From positions 29,005,140-29,069,139 of the forward strand of contig CM037888.1 in NCBI GenBank assembly GCA_021292165.1: a DNA stretch of 64,000 bases, read 5' to 3'. Made by a program: the position numbers and the translations under genes. A model generated the notes under the pieces. That model had not been told where the DNA came from, searched no databases, and was given only the letters and a program-made list of their open reading frames with translations. Source of the DNA: Shinisaurus crocodilurus (taxonomy: Eukaryota; Chordata; Lepidosauria; Squamata; Shinisauridae). Each line of letters opens with the position of its first letter. Within the stretch, counting starts at the first letter, position 1. Of the stretch, positions 1 through 10,141 are shown piece by piece.

Positions 1-157
1 AAATCAACGTATCCATCCAAGTTCTCCATAAAAACATTTTCAGCCGTAGCAGGCAAATCGTATTTGGCATGCAAAGCCGAGAATGCCAAAAAGTCATTAT
101 CAGCAACCACGAATTGATCCAAGGTAAAAATCAATTTATCCGTCGAAGTCTGCCACA
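1..157 (-). pseudogene. L1/Tx1-type LINE ORF2 C-terminal fragment
   Basis: Read on the minus strand, one frame is open from about 160 to the window edge and contains the words DKLIFTLDQF and LHAKYDLPATAE. The same words, degraded, lie at 43431-43650 at the end of the large L1 ORF2 copy. This is therefore a truncated L1 C-terminal piece that continues off the window. It is broken at 157/158 by a hAT-type element. Confidence 0.6.
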
Positions 158-367
158 TAGGGGAGGCTGGTGATTTCCTATTACGGTGGGGCTCCTCATC
201 CATTGCAGGTTTTTCAGGTTTTATTTGGAGCTTTAGAGGAGCTATCCCTGGCGCTGAGCGCAATCCCCAAAATAGGTTCAGCACCATGGATAGCTACTAC
301 AAAGCTCCAAATAAAAGCTGCAACGGATAAGGAGCCCCAGCGAAATAGGAGCCACCAGCCTCCCCTG
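158..367. mobile_element. hAT-like MITE, about 210 bp, with 8-bp TSD
   Basis: The inverted ends read GGGGAGGCTGGTG and CACCAGCCTCCCC. The flanks ctgccaca (150-157) and ccgccaca (368-375) match at 7 of 8 bases, the TSD length of hAT elements. Related copies lie at 30323-30524 and 36446-36809. It is non-autonomous; the ORF inside it is not a gene. Confidence 0.7.
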
Positions 368-660
368 CCGCCACAGGAACGTTTTCTTACCAATGTTTAA
401 ATCTGGGTTTCCCCCACAGAGTCAATTTAGCATGAGAAAATGGATCAAACTGTAATTGACAGGATATTATACGCCACACCTAACAGCCGTAATTCTAGGA
501 GGAACCCAGTCCACTTTAGTGTGCTGAGAACGTAATGCCATCCATTTGGAGAGAGGATCCAATCATAAAGGTTCCAAAACTGATCAAGGTGGATAATCTA
601 AGCTAAGTGGAAAAGACCAACATTTAGTACTGGTCAACAAATACGTTGTATGATATAAAG
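368..660. other. no feature recognised
   Basis: AT-rich unique-looking DNA. I see no ORF, RNA gene or repeat that I can name. Confidence 0.5.
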
Positions 661-661
661 C

Positions 662-760
662 AGGGCTCTCCAACCTTGGGTCCCCAGATGTTGCTGGCCT
701 ACAGCTCCCAGCATACCCAGCCAGCATGGCTAATGGCAAGGGATTCTGGGAGCTGCAAGA
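662..760. mobile_element. hAT-like hairpin MITE fragment
   Basis: Starts CAGGGCTCTCCAACCTTGGG and runs through CCAGATGTTGCTGG, like the complete copy at 24072-24183. The right inverted end is missing. Confidence 0.55.
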
Positions 761-1472
761 TGTGGGTGGGGTGAATCAGGTTCCGGACAAGGTGATGGGG
801 TGTTGTTGTTTAATACAGGCACAGGTTTCAGTGCTCAACCTGCAATATTTTTACACTGGGAAAATGAGATCTTTCCTCCCTTGTACTGTTTTCCTAATAT
901 AAATCACACACAACCACAAATCTGCCATGTGCCTGTGAGAAAAATGCATGCATTGTACCTGGATGCTTTCCCCTATGGGGCAAATAGCAGCTGGGTGGGG
1001 GGGCATGTTGAGTGGGAAAAGAACATGGAGAGAAAGGGTTAAATTTCCCTCCGGCAACCTGATAACTCCCCACCCACCCACACTGGCTTTTAAACTGGGG
1101 AAAAGGAAGATGCCATTATGGATCTTCTGTAGTTTGGCAGCTTTACCACCTCATTAAGGACTCTAGGATGGAAGGGAAGACATTTGGGACACACACAACA
1201 AAAGCATGTCACACTCTTCCAGTTTTGACGCAGTGGGTAAAAAAAAACAAAAATCCCCTCTGGAAATCCCCTTCTGAAGGCTGCAAGATTTGTGTGTCTT
1301 CCCCACCCACCAAGCCAGTCAAAAGAATCTTAACTCTGCGCATGGGGTCCACCAGAAGGCTCAATAAATCCTTGTTTCTGCTGCCTGCCTGCGACTGCAG
1401 AAATGGGGGTACGGGGGTATCAGATGTGTGTCAGGCCATGACTCAGGACTGGTGGGCCACATGCCCTGCAAG
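761..1472. other. no gene recognised
   Basis: Several short overlapping ORFs on both strands carry no recognisable domain and look like chance. No repeat family recognised. Confidence 0.45.
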
Positions 1473-2132
1473 CAGGGAAGGTGCTAGGTATTGAAATGAT
1501 CTGGGGCTCAGGCCCACAGGACAAAAAATGCAGGTATTTGCATATGCTAATTTGCATATGCTCTAAAGTGTGTGTGTGTGTGTGTGTGTGTGTGTCTTTA
1601 AATGACCCTGTCTCCTAAGGATACCCCTGTTTGTAAAAAAGGATGTGTGGACAGGGGAGAGGAGGGCACTTGAGTTCAGAAAAAAAACCTCAGGTGAAAG
1701 ATTCAAGGGGAGGGGCAGCAGGAGTTGAAGCACCTGTGGACAAAAAGCCTGCTGATCGGGTGGGGGGGGGCAGATTTATTTATTTATTTATTTATTATAT
1801 TTTTATCCCGCCTTTTTCCCCTGCAAGGAACTCAAGGCGGCTTACATAATCTTCCCTCCTGCTCTCCATTTTATCCTCACAACAAGCCTGTGAGGTAGGT
1901 AAGGCTGAGAGTCAGTGACTGGCCCAAAGTCACCCAGTGAGCTTCACGGGCCAAGTGGGGCCTAGAACCCGGAACTACCAAGTCCCAGTCCAACACTCTA
2001 ACCTGGACCTTTCTTTCAGCAAGCGCCCATAGATAGCCGGTGGTGGGGCAGATGGCCTCCCAGAGATTCTGGGCTCCAAATGAAAGATTTGGGGCTCCAG
2101 CCCTAGTGGGCCACCCCCTTACACTGCCTCTG
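1473..2132. mobile_element. hAT-like element (long family) with nested SINE
   Basis: Ends read CAGGG..GGTGCTAGG and ..ACTGCCTCTG. The flanks cctgcaag (1465-1472) and cctgcagg (2133-2140) match at 7 of 8 bases. Other copies: 17364-17798, 23005-23694, 30019-30677. It contains a (TG)n tract at 1569-1595 and a SINE at about 1772-2004 that is absent from the other copies, so the SINE came later. Confidence 0.7.
1772..2004 (-). mobile_element. MIR-like CORE SINE, minus strand
   Basis: On the minus strand it shows a CORE-like block (CACTGGGTGACTTTGGGCC, CCTACCTCACAGG) followed by an L2-type tail (GCCGCCTTGAGTTCC) and an ATTT-rich end. The tRNA-like head is truncated here. This is the most common SINE in the window. 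Confidence 0.75.
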
Positions 2133-2700
2133 CCTGCAGGCCTGCCCAAATGGTCGGGGCTCTTATAACACACACAAAAAAACCCATTTGTGTTTTGTTG
2201 TTTTTAAAAAAAAAAAACCCATTTCAGAAGACTTGTAACTGAGCCAAATTAAGTGTAATTGAAATCATTGCATATTCTTCCCCTGTTCCGTGCGTATTTT
2301 TTCTGCCTCCATTTCTCTGTTTCTTCTGTCGTTTCCCTGTGTCTATTTTTAGATTGCAAGTCCCCTGGGGTACGGGCAAGGGACCTGTGAAATCGGCTCT
2401 TTCTACATAGGTGGTGCTATATGAATAAAAATATATAGCAAGCTCTCGATGCTAGTAGGGAGGCTATTCATCCAAAACAATTCCGTGGGGGGGGGTGGAA
2501 TTCATCTAAAACAACCCTAAATGGTTGTGTTGGGCTGTGAGAAAAATAAAGAAATCCAAATGCCACAGTAGAGTCATGTCCTTATTTAGAACCCACTAAA
2601 GTGCCACACAGAGCAAGTTTTTTTTTTTTTAATTCGCCAGGTCTTCTTCAGGTAAAATCATAATGAGGGTGTGGAGACAGAAAAAGCTGGGCGAGAGGTC
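2133..2700. other. low-complexity tracts and a LINE-tail fragment
   Basis: Holds poly(A)/poly(T) tracts and, at about 2340-2445, an old L2-type tail (GATTGCAAGTCCCCTGGGG, then GGTGCTATATGAATAAAAATA). A related tail lies at 36380-36445 plus 36810-36840. No gene seen. Confidence 0.4.
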
Positions 2701-2705
2701 CGGTA

Positions 2706-3050
2706 TAGCGAACAGAGCTGGTGTGGGAAACCTCTTTGTTTGTTTGTTTGTTGTATTTCTGGATCGCCCATCTGGCCGGCAAACCGGCCACTCTGGACCA
2801 TGTACAACATGATAAAATACATTTAAAATACATGATATAAAATACATTTAAAACAGTATAAAACAGTATAACTTTTAAAATCTTAACCCACCCCATATGC
2901 CCGCCTGAATAACCATGTTTTTAGTGAGCGGCGGAAGCTCAACAGAGAGGGGGCTTGGCGGAGGTCACTAGGGAGGGAGTTCCACAGTATGGGGGCCGCC
3001 ACAGAAAAGGCCCTCTTTCAGCCTGAGGGCCAAATTTAATCTCAGAAACG
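2706..3050 (-). mobile_element. L2-like LINE 3' end, minus strand
   Basis: The reverse complement reads TGGAACTCCCTCCCTAGTGA, then TTATTCAGGCGGGCATATGG, then GATGGGCGATCCAGAAATAC. This matches the plus-strand copy at 15690-15946. The piece covers the end of the ORF (the WN-LP region) and the 3' UTR. Confidence 0.6.
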
Positions 3051-3409
3051 GTTCTCAGGTGCTGCATTCCAGTGGTGGGTGGGGCCAAGGGCCAAGGGGA
3101 TGTGGCCAAGGGCAAAGGGGGTGGGCCAATGACAAAAGGGGTGTGGTCAAAATTACAAATACCAAAAGATACCAGCATATTTCCTCTTAAAGCTCTTTCT
3201 GCCAATAACTAAGGCTTAGGAGAAGCATGTCAACCTTTTAGAATGGCGGCGGGGGGGGGGGGGGAACTGCACAAAAGCTGGGAGGCTACCAAATAAGTGG
3301 TGGGCAGGGGGTGGCACAAGGGGCATGGCCGTCTTGGGAAGCCCCAGAAGGCCAGATTGGGACCCCAGGAGGGCTGGATTTGGCCCCTGGGCCTGAGTTT
3401 CCCCACCCC

Positions 3410-3650
3410 TGGAACAGAGTGTCAGATTAGGACTGGGGAAACCCAGGTTCAAATCTCCACTCAATCATAGCTCACTGTGTGACCTGTGGACAGTCTCTCT
3501 CTCTCTCTCTGTTCCCCACTTCTCTCTCTTTGCTAACCTACCTCACAGAGTTGTTGTGAGGATAAAATGGGAGCAGTGAGAACAATCCACACCATTTTCA
3601 GTTCCTTGGAGGAAGAGGGGGATATCAGTGTATATGATGATGATGATGAT
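3410..3650 (+). mobile_element. MIR-like CORE SINE, plus strand
   Basis: A plus-strand copy with a B-box-like word (CCCAGGTTCAAATC), the core word TGTGTGACCTGTGGACAGTC, and CTACCTCACAGAGTTGTTGTG. More diverged than the minus-strand copies. It contains a (TC)n tract. Confidence 0.6.
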
Positions 3651-3659
3651 AAATGATGT

Positions 3660-4710
3660 TGAAGCCCCAAGGTAAGCAGTTTGCAAGAAGATGCGCGAGG
3701 AGGCATGAGGCAAACATGATTTATTTATTTCCACCCCCAGTTGATTTGCTTCACATCTAGCCTGAGTTCTGGGAGACAAAAGCTTGCTCAGGACTCCTGG
3801 TGTTTAATAAAGGTGTTTACTGCTCGACTGTCTGCGGGCCTGGGGATGTGAGAATAGGTTTTCGCTGTGGGCTACACTTCTTCCAGGCTTGAGCCTGTCA
3901 CTTGCAAGACAAGAGCTTCTCTAGCAAGGAGGCAGATTTTGCATTGCTTTGCTGGCGCACAGATTCCACATCTGAGCTGGAGGATAAAAGGCCCTCCCAG
4001 GAGGTGCTGGGCACGCAGCCTGCATACCAAAAGCGGTTGCCAGGCAACAGCGCAAAAGGGATCGGAGATGGGGCCTCTCCCATCATGCGCCGCAGCATGC
4101 CTTGCACACAATTCTTGCCACGTAGGCAGAAGAGTGGAAATGTACTGCGGTTCTTTTCCTTAAAGGGCCAGTATCTTTTTGCTCGTCATTCAAGCGCCCT
4201 CCTCAGTTCCTACCTAACCGCCATGAAACTTCCTATGATGCTTTTTTGCAGGAAAGGCCATAATATATTTTTTCTAGTACTGCATTTCAAATTGGAGAGA
4301 GCTGAACAGAGACTTAATCCTCGTCATTTCCCTCCCACCTTACATTTAGATGTTTGTTACACTAACTAAAGACACCTGAGAGCATTCGAAAACATATTAT
4401 TAACTGTTGGTTATTATTATGCTTCAGGTGTGGGAGACACTAGCTACCTGAAAAAGGAACAATAGGCATTTAATTGCGTGGATTCACACGTGGGCTATTT
4501 TGTACACGATCTAGAAAGTACCCCTGAGCCTCTGGGTGCATGAATGTTGTTAATATGCGATAGGAGAGGATTTAATGGAACGTGTATTCTAGGCAATGTC
4601 AGTTTTATATTTGCATTACCAACATGAGAAAAGCAAAATAAAGGAAAAATCTGGGCAGACAGAACCATGAACAACTGTCTATAGGAGGGGTAGGCAACAG
4701 GGATGTACTG
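3660..4710. other. no gene recognised
   Basis: Overlapping ORFs on both strands at about 3867-4369 show no family signature, start context or splice signals that I can defend. No named repeat found. Confidence 0.4.
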
Positions 4711-4713
4711 GTA

Positions 4714-4935
4714 GATAAGAACATAAGAAGAGCCCTTCTGGATCAGACCAAGGGTCCATCTAGTCCAGCATTCTGTTCACACAGTGGCCAACCACTGCCC
4801 ACAGAAACCCACAAGCAGGACAGGAGTGCAACAGCAACTGGTGTACATACATAGGCATACTGCCTCTGATACTGGAAATACTGGATACTAGATCTCTGGG
4901 TGATGGGTTTCTGAATCCCAATTGTCTATCAACAG
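4714..4935 (-). mobile_element. CR1-type LINE 3' end, minus strand
   Basis: The reverse complement carries the CR1-type 3' signature seen repeatedly here: GGCCACTGTGTGAACAGAAT, then GACTAGATGG and TTCTTATGTTCTTA. Other copies: 10142-11266, 46427-46605, 56290-56665, 58680-59570. Confidence 0.65.
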
Positions 4936-5711
4936 CAACTAAAAAGTCCCCTCAAAAAATTAGTTTTAGTTGAAAAAGAATGCTTGGGGTGAAAACTAGG
5001 GGTGGATTTTTGTGTGAAAGGATTGTGAGTTTAGTTTAGTTCTGGCACTGACCACAACTTCCTGGGCTGACTGAGCATGTGCTCAGACTGAGGCATCCTA
5101 CCCTGTTCCTTAATTCTTAGCATAAGGTCCACCTGCCTGAGTCACTAGTTTGCGCCTAGCTCTGGAATCTTGCGGTTCTGGGGGGGGGAAAAACCAAGTA
5201 GCTTTGCAAGCCTGGAGTCTACCCAGCCCTGATGTACAGCACAGGTGGCCAGAGAGTCAACCATGGTTCAGCACTGGTGAACCACTAGCCCGGGGGTCGG
5301 CAACTTCAGAGGGTCTGGGGGGGGCAATTTTCAACCCCAAAATCGCACGCTAAGTTGCCCCCACATTTCAACAGTGATTTGGCAGCAGCAAAAAAAGAGC
5401 CAAATTTTCACTTTAAAACAAGGCACGTGGGGAGTGCGCACCTCGCTTTAATGCAACAATGCATTTCTGGGAGCCCCACAGGAGTGCAAATTTGCATTAT
5501 AACAAAGTGTGCACTCCTTGCACACTTTATTTTAAAGTGAAAATGTGGGGGGGGCGGTTTGCTGCTGCTGCTGCTGCCACCTCCACCAAAGTTTGGTGGC
5601 AGCAGGAACGAGTTGGGGGACGCCGGGGGTTGCAGGAAAGGTCAGAGGCGTGTTGCCCTGACATTCTTCACTAGCCTGTTTTTGCAGGACACTAGAAGCT
5701 GCCTTCTCGGG
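4936..5711. other. no gene recognised
   Basis: Mixed sequence with G-runs and a CTG-repeat stretch at 5560-5578. The ORFs on both strands around 5460-5680 look like chance. Confidence 0.4.
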
Positions 5712-5846
5712 CAGTGTTCTCCAACCGTGGGTCCCCAGATGTTTTTGGCCTACAACTCCCAGCATGCCCCAGCCAGCTAAGCTGGCTGGGGCATGCTGCG
5801 AGTTGTAGGCCAAAAACATCTGGGGACCCACGGTTGGAGAACACTG
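5712..5846. mobile_element. hAT-like perfect-hairpin MITE with TSD
   Basis: Near-perfect palindrome starting CAGTGTTCTCCAACC and ending GGTTGGAGAACACTG. Flanks ttctcggg (5704-5711) and ttctaggg (5847-5854) match at 7 of 8 bases. The arms share a private variant (CCGTGGG / CCCACGG) absent from the other copies. Confidence 0.8.
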
Positions 5847-5869
5847 TTCTAGGGAGTCAGATCACTGGT

Positions 5870-6043
5870 CCATCTAGCTCAGTGTTGAATAGCTACATTA
5901 TACAGTGGCTCTCTATAGTTTCAGACAGGAGTCTTTCCCAGCCTTGCCAGGAGATGCCCGGGATTGAACCTGGGACCTTTTGCATACAAGGCATGTGTGC
6001 TGCTACCACTTTGCTACAGCCCCTTCCCAAAACAGGTTGCCAG
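5870..6043 (-). mobile_element. tRNA-derived SINE, minus strand
   Basis: The reverse complement has a tRNA-like head with a B-box-like word (GGTTCAATCCC) beside an anticodon-arm remnant (CCTTGTATGCAAAAGG), followed by a body ending in an AGTGATCTGACTC-like tail. Same family as 48808-49002. Confidence 0.6.
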
Positions 6044-6044
6044 G

Positions 6045-6272
6045 TTTTCTGTTCATAGGAAGCTGCCCTGTCTCCGGTCTGACCACCTAGCCCAATATGA
6101 CTTGTCCTCTTGTCTTGGCTGGCAGTGCCGCGGTACTCCGGGGCCTCATGCAGCGATATCGGTCTCCTCACATATTAGCTGAACCCTTTTAAAAATAGAG
6201 ATGGCAGGACTGGAACTTGGGACCTTCTGCGTGCAGGGTCTGTGTTCTCTACCACTGAGCTACTTCCCTTCC
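6045..6272 (-). mobile_element. tRNA-derived SINE, minus strand
   Basis: A second copy beside the previous one. The reverse complement starts GTAGCTCAGTGGTAGAGAAC and has CTGCACGCAGAAGGTCCC; it ends in a GGCAGCTTCCTATGAAC-type tail. Confidence 0.65.
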
Positions 6273-6276
6273 CCTA

Positions 6277-6510
6277 AAGGAGGGGTGGGGACCAGTGGCC
6301 CTTCAGATGTTGTCGAACTAGAACTCCCATTATCCCTGACCAATGGCCATGCTGGCTTAGACTGATGGGAGTCGGAGTCCAACAACGGCTGGAAGACCAC
6401 AGGTTCCGCTTCCTTGTGCTAAAGTAGCCTTCCCCACCTGGTGCCCTTCAGATGTGTTGGATGACAATTCTGGCATCTCGAGCCAGCATGGCCATTGGCA
6501 CATCCGGTGG
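6277..6510. mobile_element. two old hAT-like hairpin MITE remnants
   Basis: 6277-6405 and 6424-6510 carry the words CTTCAGATGTTGTCGAACTA and GGTGCCCTTCAGATGTGTTG with partial inverted partners. Same family as 49441-49577, 52661-52788 and 54047-54155, but more diverged. Confidence 0.5.
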
Positions 6511-6955
6511 GGAAGGCAAAAGAACCGTGTCACGCCTGCTGGCTACTGAGATTCTGCCATAGAATCTCGGAGGGACCTTGACTAAATGGGCCCTGATCAG
6601 ATCCAGAAAGGCAGTCCTCATGTTCTTAAGAAACAGGCATTCTCGGCCTCACTTAGCTCAGCTCCTTTCACTGATGTGGTCAGGATTAACAGAGAAACGT
6701 CAAGCACCTCCACCCTTCTTCCATCTTCCCCAAGAAACAAGCCATTCTTCTTGGGCAGGTTCAGTCAGCATCGCACTTGTAAAATTCTGAGCGCTTATGC
6801 TTATGGAAAGAGACTATCTTGCGAAAGTGTCAATGCAGTGGCTTAGACAAGCATTCCAGCTGAAATAGTAACATGTCAGAAGCTTTTATATAAGTTACTT
6901 AGGCCTCTTGTTTTCTCCAGGGCTTCCCTTCAATACCGGGGGGGGGGGGGACACA

Positions 6956-7120
6956 CAGGGCCGGTGCTACCATTAGGCCAACTAGGCAGCTGCCTAGGGC
7001 GCCGGGCTAAAGGGGGCGCCAGGAACATAGGGCTGGAGGGAGGGAGGGCTCAAGTGGGAAGAGGGGGGCGCTAAATATCTGATCTTGCCTAGGGCACCAA
7101 ACTGCCTTCCACCGACCCTG
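6956..7120 (+). mobile_element. short hAT MITE (165 bp) with perfect TSD
   Basis: Starts CAGGGCCGGTGC and ends ACCGACCCTG. It is flanked by perfect 8-bp duplications gggacaca (6948-6955 and 7121-7128). One of four copies (12791, 15010, 32798). Confidence 0.9.
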
Positions 7121-7186
7121 GGGACACACCATGCTCAAAATCAAATTTGTCTTTTGAATTTTTGCTTCCCGGTTATCATACACTTA

Positions 7187-7625
7187 GGGCCAAACTACAT
7201 GTGGCATTATTCATGCTTTTATTACGTATTACATTACATTTATATCCTGCCTTTCCCCCTCTTGTGAGGAACCCAAGGCAGCTTACATGTTCCTCCTCCT
7301 CTCCATTTCATCCTCACAACAACCCTGTGAGGTAGGTTAGGCTGAGAGTCAGTGACTGGTCCAAAGTCACCCAGTGAGTTTCATGGCCGAGTGGGAACTA
7401 GAACCCGGATCTCCCGAGTCCCAGTCCAACACTCTCACCACTACGCCACACTGGCTCTTTTAAAAAGCATCGTTAAGCTTTTGCCACTTCCGTTTTGAAG
7501 GAAAAGCAGTTACCTGGGTCCCTGAACCAGAACAGGCTCCTGGTTCAGATTGTGGGGATGGATGTGGCCAGGTTAAGCCTGTTTGTTTTTTTAAAGCATG
7601 AATAACATCACATGTAGTTTGGCCC
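7187..7625. mobile_element. Harbinger-like MITE with TTA duplication, SINE nested
   Basis: The termini GGGCCAAACTACATGTG and CACATGTAGTTTGGCCC are inverted repeats, extending inward to TTATTCATGCTTT. Flanking tta at 7184-7186 and 7626-7628 fits PIF/Harbinger target preference. A SINE sits inside at 7219-7457. A decayed relative is at about 13637-13760. Confidence 0.7.
7219..7457 (-). mobile_element. MIR-like CORE SINE, minus strand
   Basis: The reverse complement reads GCCAGTGTGGCGTAGTGGTG.., B-box-like GGTTCTAGTTCCC, a CORE block, then an L2-type tail. Nested in the Harbinger-like MITE. Confidence 0.8.
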
Positions 7626-7914
7626 TTACCTTTCCAGGCAATAGCATTTGGTGCCTTTTTTCTGTTCCTATGCCTTCAACTCCTAACTAAGGTATACAGA
7701 TAAAGCTCCCCCCCCACACACACACAGCATCTCTATACTAGGAAAAGCTGCATCCGTTGAGTTTCACAGTCACTGTTGTTCTTAAGAGCACAGGAGCTTT
7801 GGTGGAAAGAAAGTGGGCAACCCTGTCAGGAAACCTTCTCAAAATCAGCCCTTCATTCTCTCATATTAGAAGAGAGACAAAAACTCTCCTAATAATTAGG
7901 ACTAAAGAAATCTT

Positions 7915-8027
7915 AGGGTGCAATCCTTTGCAAGTTTAGATGGAAAAAAGGCCTACAACTATGCTGGGGGGGCATGATGGGAGCTCTAGGCCTTTTTTCT
8001 GTCTAAACTTGCATTGGATTGCACCTT
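7915..8027. mobile_element. hairpin MITE (AGACAGAAAAAAGGCC family)
   Basis: Inverted ends GGTGCAATCC..GCAAGTTTAGA and TCTAAACTTGCATTGGATTG with GGCCTACAAC inside. Other copies: 19665, 31249, 35450 (half), 44793, 47075, 51017 (split) and 57926. Confidence 0.65.
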
Positions 8028-8033
8028 TAGTCA

Positions 8034-8303
8034 ATTATTTATTTATTTTTTTATTTATTTATTTATTTATTATTTTTATACCCCACCTTTTTTCCTGCAA
8101 GGAACCCAAGGCGGCTTACATAATCCTCCTCCTCCTCCTCCTCCTCCTCCTCTTCTCCATTTTATCCTCACAAGAACCCTGTGAGGTAGGTTAGGCTGAG
8201 AGTCAGTGACTGGCCCAAAGTCACCCAGTGAGTTTCATGCCGAGCGGGGACTAGAACCCAGATCTCCCAAGTCCCAGTCCAACACTCTCACCACTACGCT
8301 ACA
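8034..8303 (-). mobile_element. MIR-like CORE SINE with expanded CTC repeat
   Basis: Full-length-looking minus-strand copy from an ATTT-rich tail to a tRNA-like head (reverse complement TAGCGTAGTGGTGAGAGTG). The CTCCTC segment of the tail region is expanded into a (CTC)n microsatellite at 8121-8153. Confidence 0.8.
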
Positions 8304-8559
8304 AGTCTAAATAACTTTATAGTTTAAGTCTGCATACTTTTGCATATGGCTAACAATAGTTTTGAAGAAGAAACACATTTCATTTTTTTGTTTAGTTGGT
8401 GCATAGATATGTCACAGGAGGCACCACTTTAAAGTATTTATATTAAAAATAATGAACATTTTAAAATAATCTGCTGCCTAATTAATTGGGGATGTCTTTG
8501 TAATCAGTTAAAAATGTTTTAATCAGTTAATCTGAGTAATCTATTAAAGGTTGCAACCT
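8304..8559. other. no feature recognised
   Basis: AT-rich DNA without a recognisable gene or repeat. Confidence 0.4.
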
Positions 8560-9592
8560 TGCAAATAAAGGGCAAAGGGACCTTGAAATTGACACAAGAG
8601 CAGTACAACAGCATAGGAGAGGCTAGTTGTCTACAAGGAAATGAGCTTCCCTCATTTCTGTGCTATGGATAATGTGGAGAAAGCCAACCTAAGCCCCCTG
8701 CCTGACACACACACACTCACCAAGGAGGGGGGAAGGAGACCCAGGGGGGGGGGAGACAGCCAGCCTCCACAGATGACAAAGGGGACAAACAACATCTGCA
8801 TAGAATCACACCAGGGGGGAAGGCAGGAAGCATCCCCAGGTTTGCCAATGCTCTCGCATATCAGACCCATCTACATAAGACTTGAATACCTCCCCAGAGC
8901 AGACACTTCGGCACCCATAAGAAATGGCCACTCAACACCACAGGATGGGACCATTAAGCAAGGGGCTTCAAAGGGACCCCATCCCACGGGGGGGGGGGGC
9001 ATCACCCCACCTGACCCAAAAGGCCGCCCCTCAGGGAGGGTGTCAACCCACCTGATCACGGAGGGAGGGGCTACCTGAAACACCAAGGTATAAAACACCC
9101 TGCGCAAGGGAACTGGGTTGTTGGACCTGATCAGCAATCTTGCCCCATGCCTGGGGTAAGGGAACGAAGGATCGGCAACCCCGGGTAGCCGCACCCAGCA
9201 CGCTCCAGCTAGCTGAAATCACTGGTCGCTTGGGTTGACCGGACCCCCGGGAAACCAAACTGAAATCACTCACAAGCCGCTTGGGTAGACCGGGCCTCCG
9301 CCGGGAACCCAGCTAGCAGCGTGCGGTTGACCGGGCCTCTGCCGGGACCCGAGCTGAACTAACTCGCTGAGAGCCCTGAAATCACGGTGTCCTTAAGACT
9401 TCTTGCTTGCTACTTTGTACCGTACTGATAAGCTGTATTGCTGGCGTGTGTCTGGGTTTGTGAAGGTAATGTTGTAAATAAACTTGTTTTCTAAAAGATA
9501 CTTCTGTGGCTATAAGTTATCCCTTTGTTCTGGGCTAAGGGTGATAGTCGCTGGGGATCTCGGAGAAGGCCGCCCCAGGACTCGCTAGCATT
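8560..9592 (+). mobile_element. candidate solo LTR of an endogenous retroelement
   Basis: A TATA-like box (GGTATAAAAC, about 9088) is followed about 390 bp later by a polyadenylation signal (AATAAA, 9477-9482) and a T-rich stretch. This is the U3-R-U5 order of an LTR. Between them lies a threefold imperfect repeat of a GACCGGGCCTCCGCCGGGA-like motif (9218-9358). No gag or pol coding is seen next to it, so it would be a solo LTR. The exact ends and TSD were not resolved; the open frame at 8641-9078 has no recognised product. Confidence 0.4.
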
Positions 9593-9904
9593 GAACCCAC
9601 GCAGAAGACCAGGTTGTCGGTCTTCCACTGCATAATATAGTGCCAAAGGAAACTGCCCATGAAAAAGCTAGCCCAACTTGCTCTTCCTGCTTTAACAAAG
9701 CACATGATGTGCAGACATCTGCAAGTAAAGCTGTTCACAGGGCAGAGGTAAACATTAGCCCTATTCAGGTGTTCCCAAAACATGTTGATTAAACACACAA
9801 GGAGGGGGAAGGCACTAGCCCCACTCTCTCTGTTGTTGCTCTCATTGCTTTCCACACATGGGGGGAGGCTACTTTGTGAAGAGGAGAGTATCCTGTGTCT
9901 AGGG
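9593..9904. other. no gene recognised
   Basis: ORFs on both strands without known domains. No repeat named with confidence. Confidence 0.4.
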
Positions 9905-10039
9905 CAGTGTTCTCCAACCTTGGGTCCCCAGATGTTTTTGGCCTACAACTCCCAGCATGCCCCAGCCAGCGTAGCTGGCTGGGGCATGCTGGGAGTTGTA
10001 GGCCAAAAACATCTGGGGACCCAAGGTTGGAGAACACTG
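9905..10039. mobile_element. hAT-like perfect-hairpin MITE with TSD
   Basis: Two 66-nt arms, perfectly complementary, around a 3-nt spacer. Flanks gtctaggg (9897-9904) and gtctatgg (10040-10047) match at 7 of 8 bases. Confidence 0.85.
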
Positions 10040-10141
10040 GTCTATGGGGACTCTCCACACTATCCAGTATGCTGATTATCCAGCGCTCCGGATCATGTGG
10101 AGTCAGAGCCCCCATGAACAGAAGAGGCTTCCTCCACGTGT

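Noticed and set aside
3867..4369. 155-codon plus frame with opposing minus frames
   Set aside because: No known domain and equally open frames opposite; no evidence of a gene.
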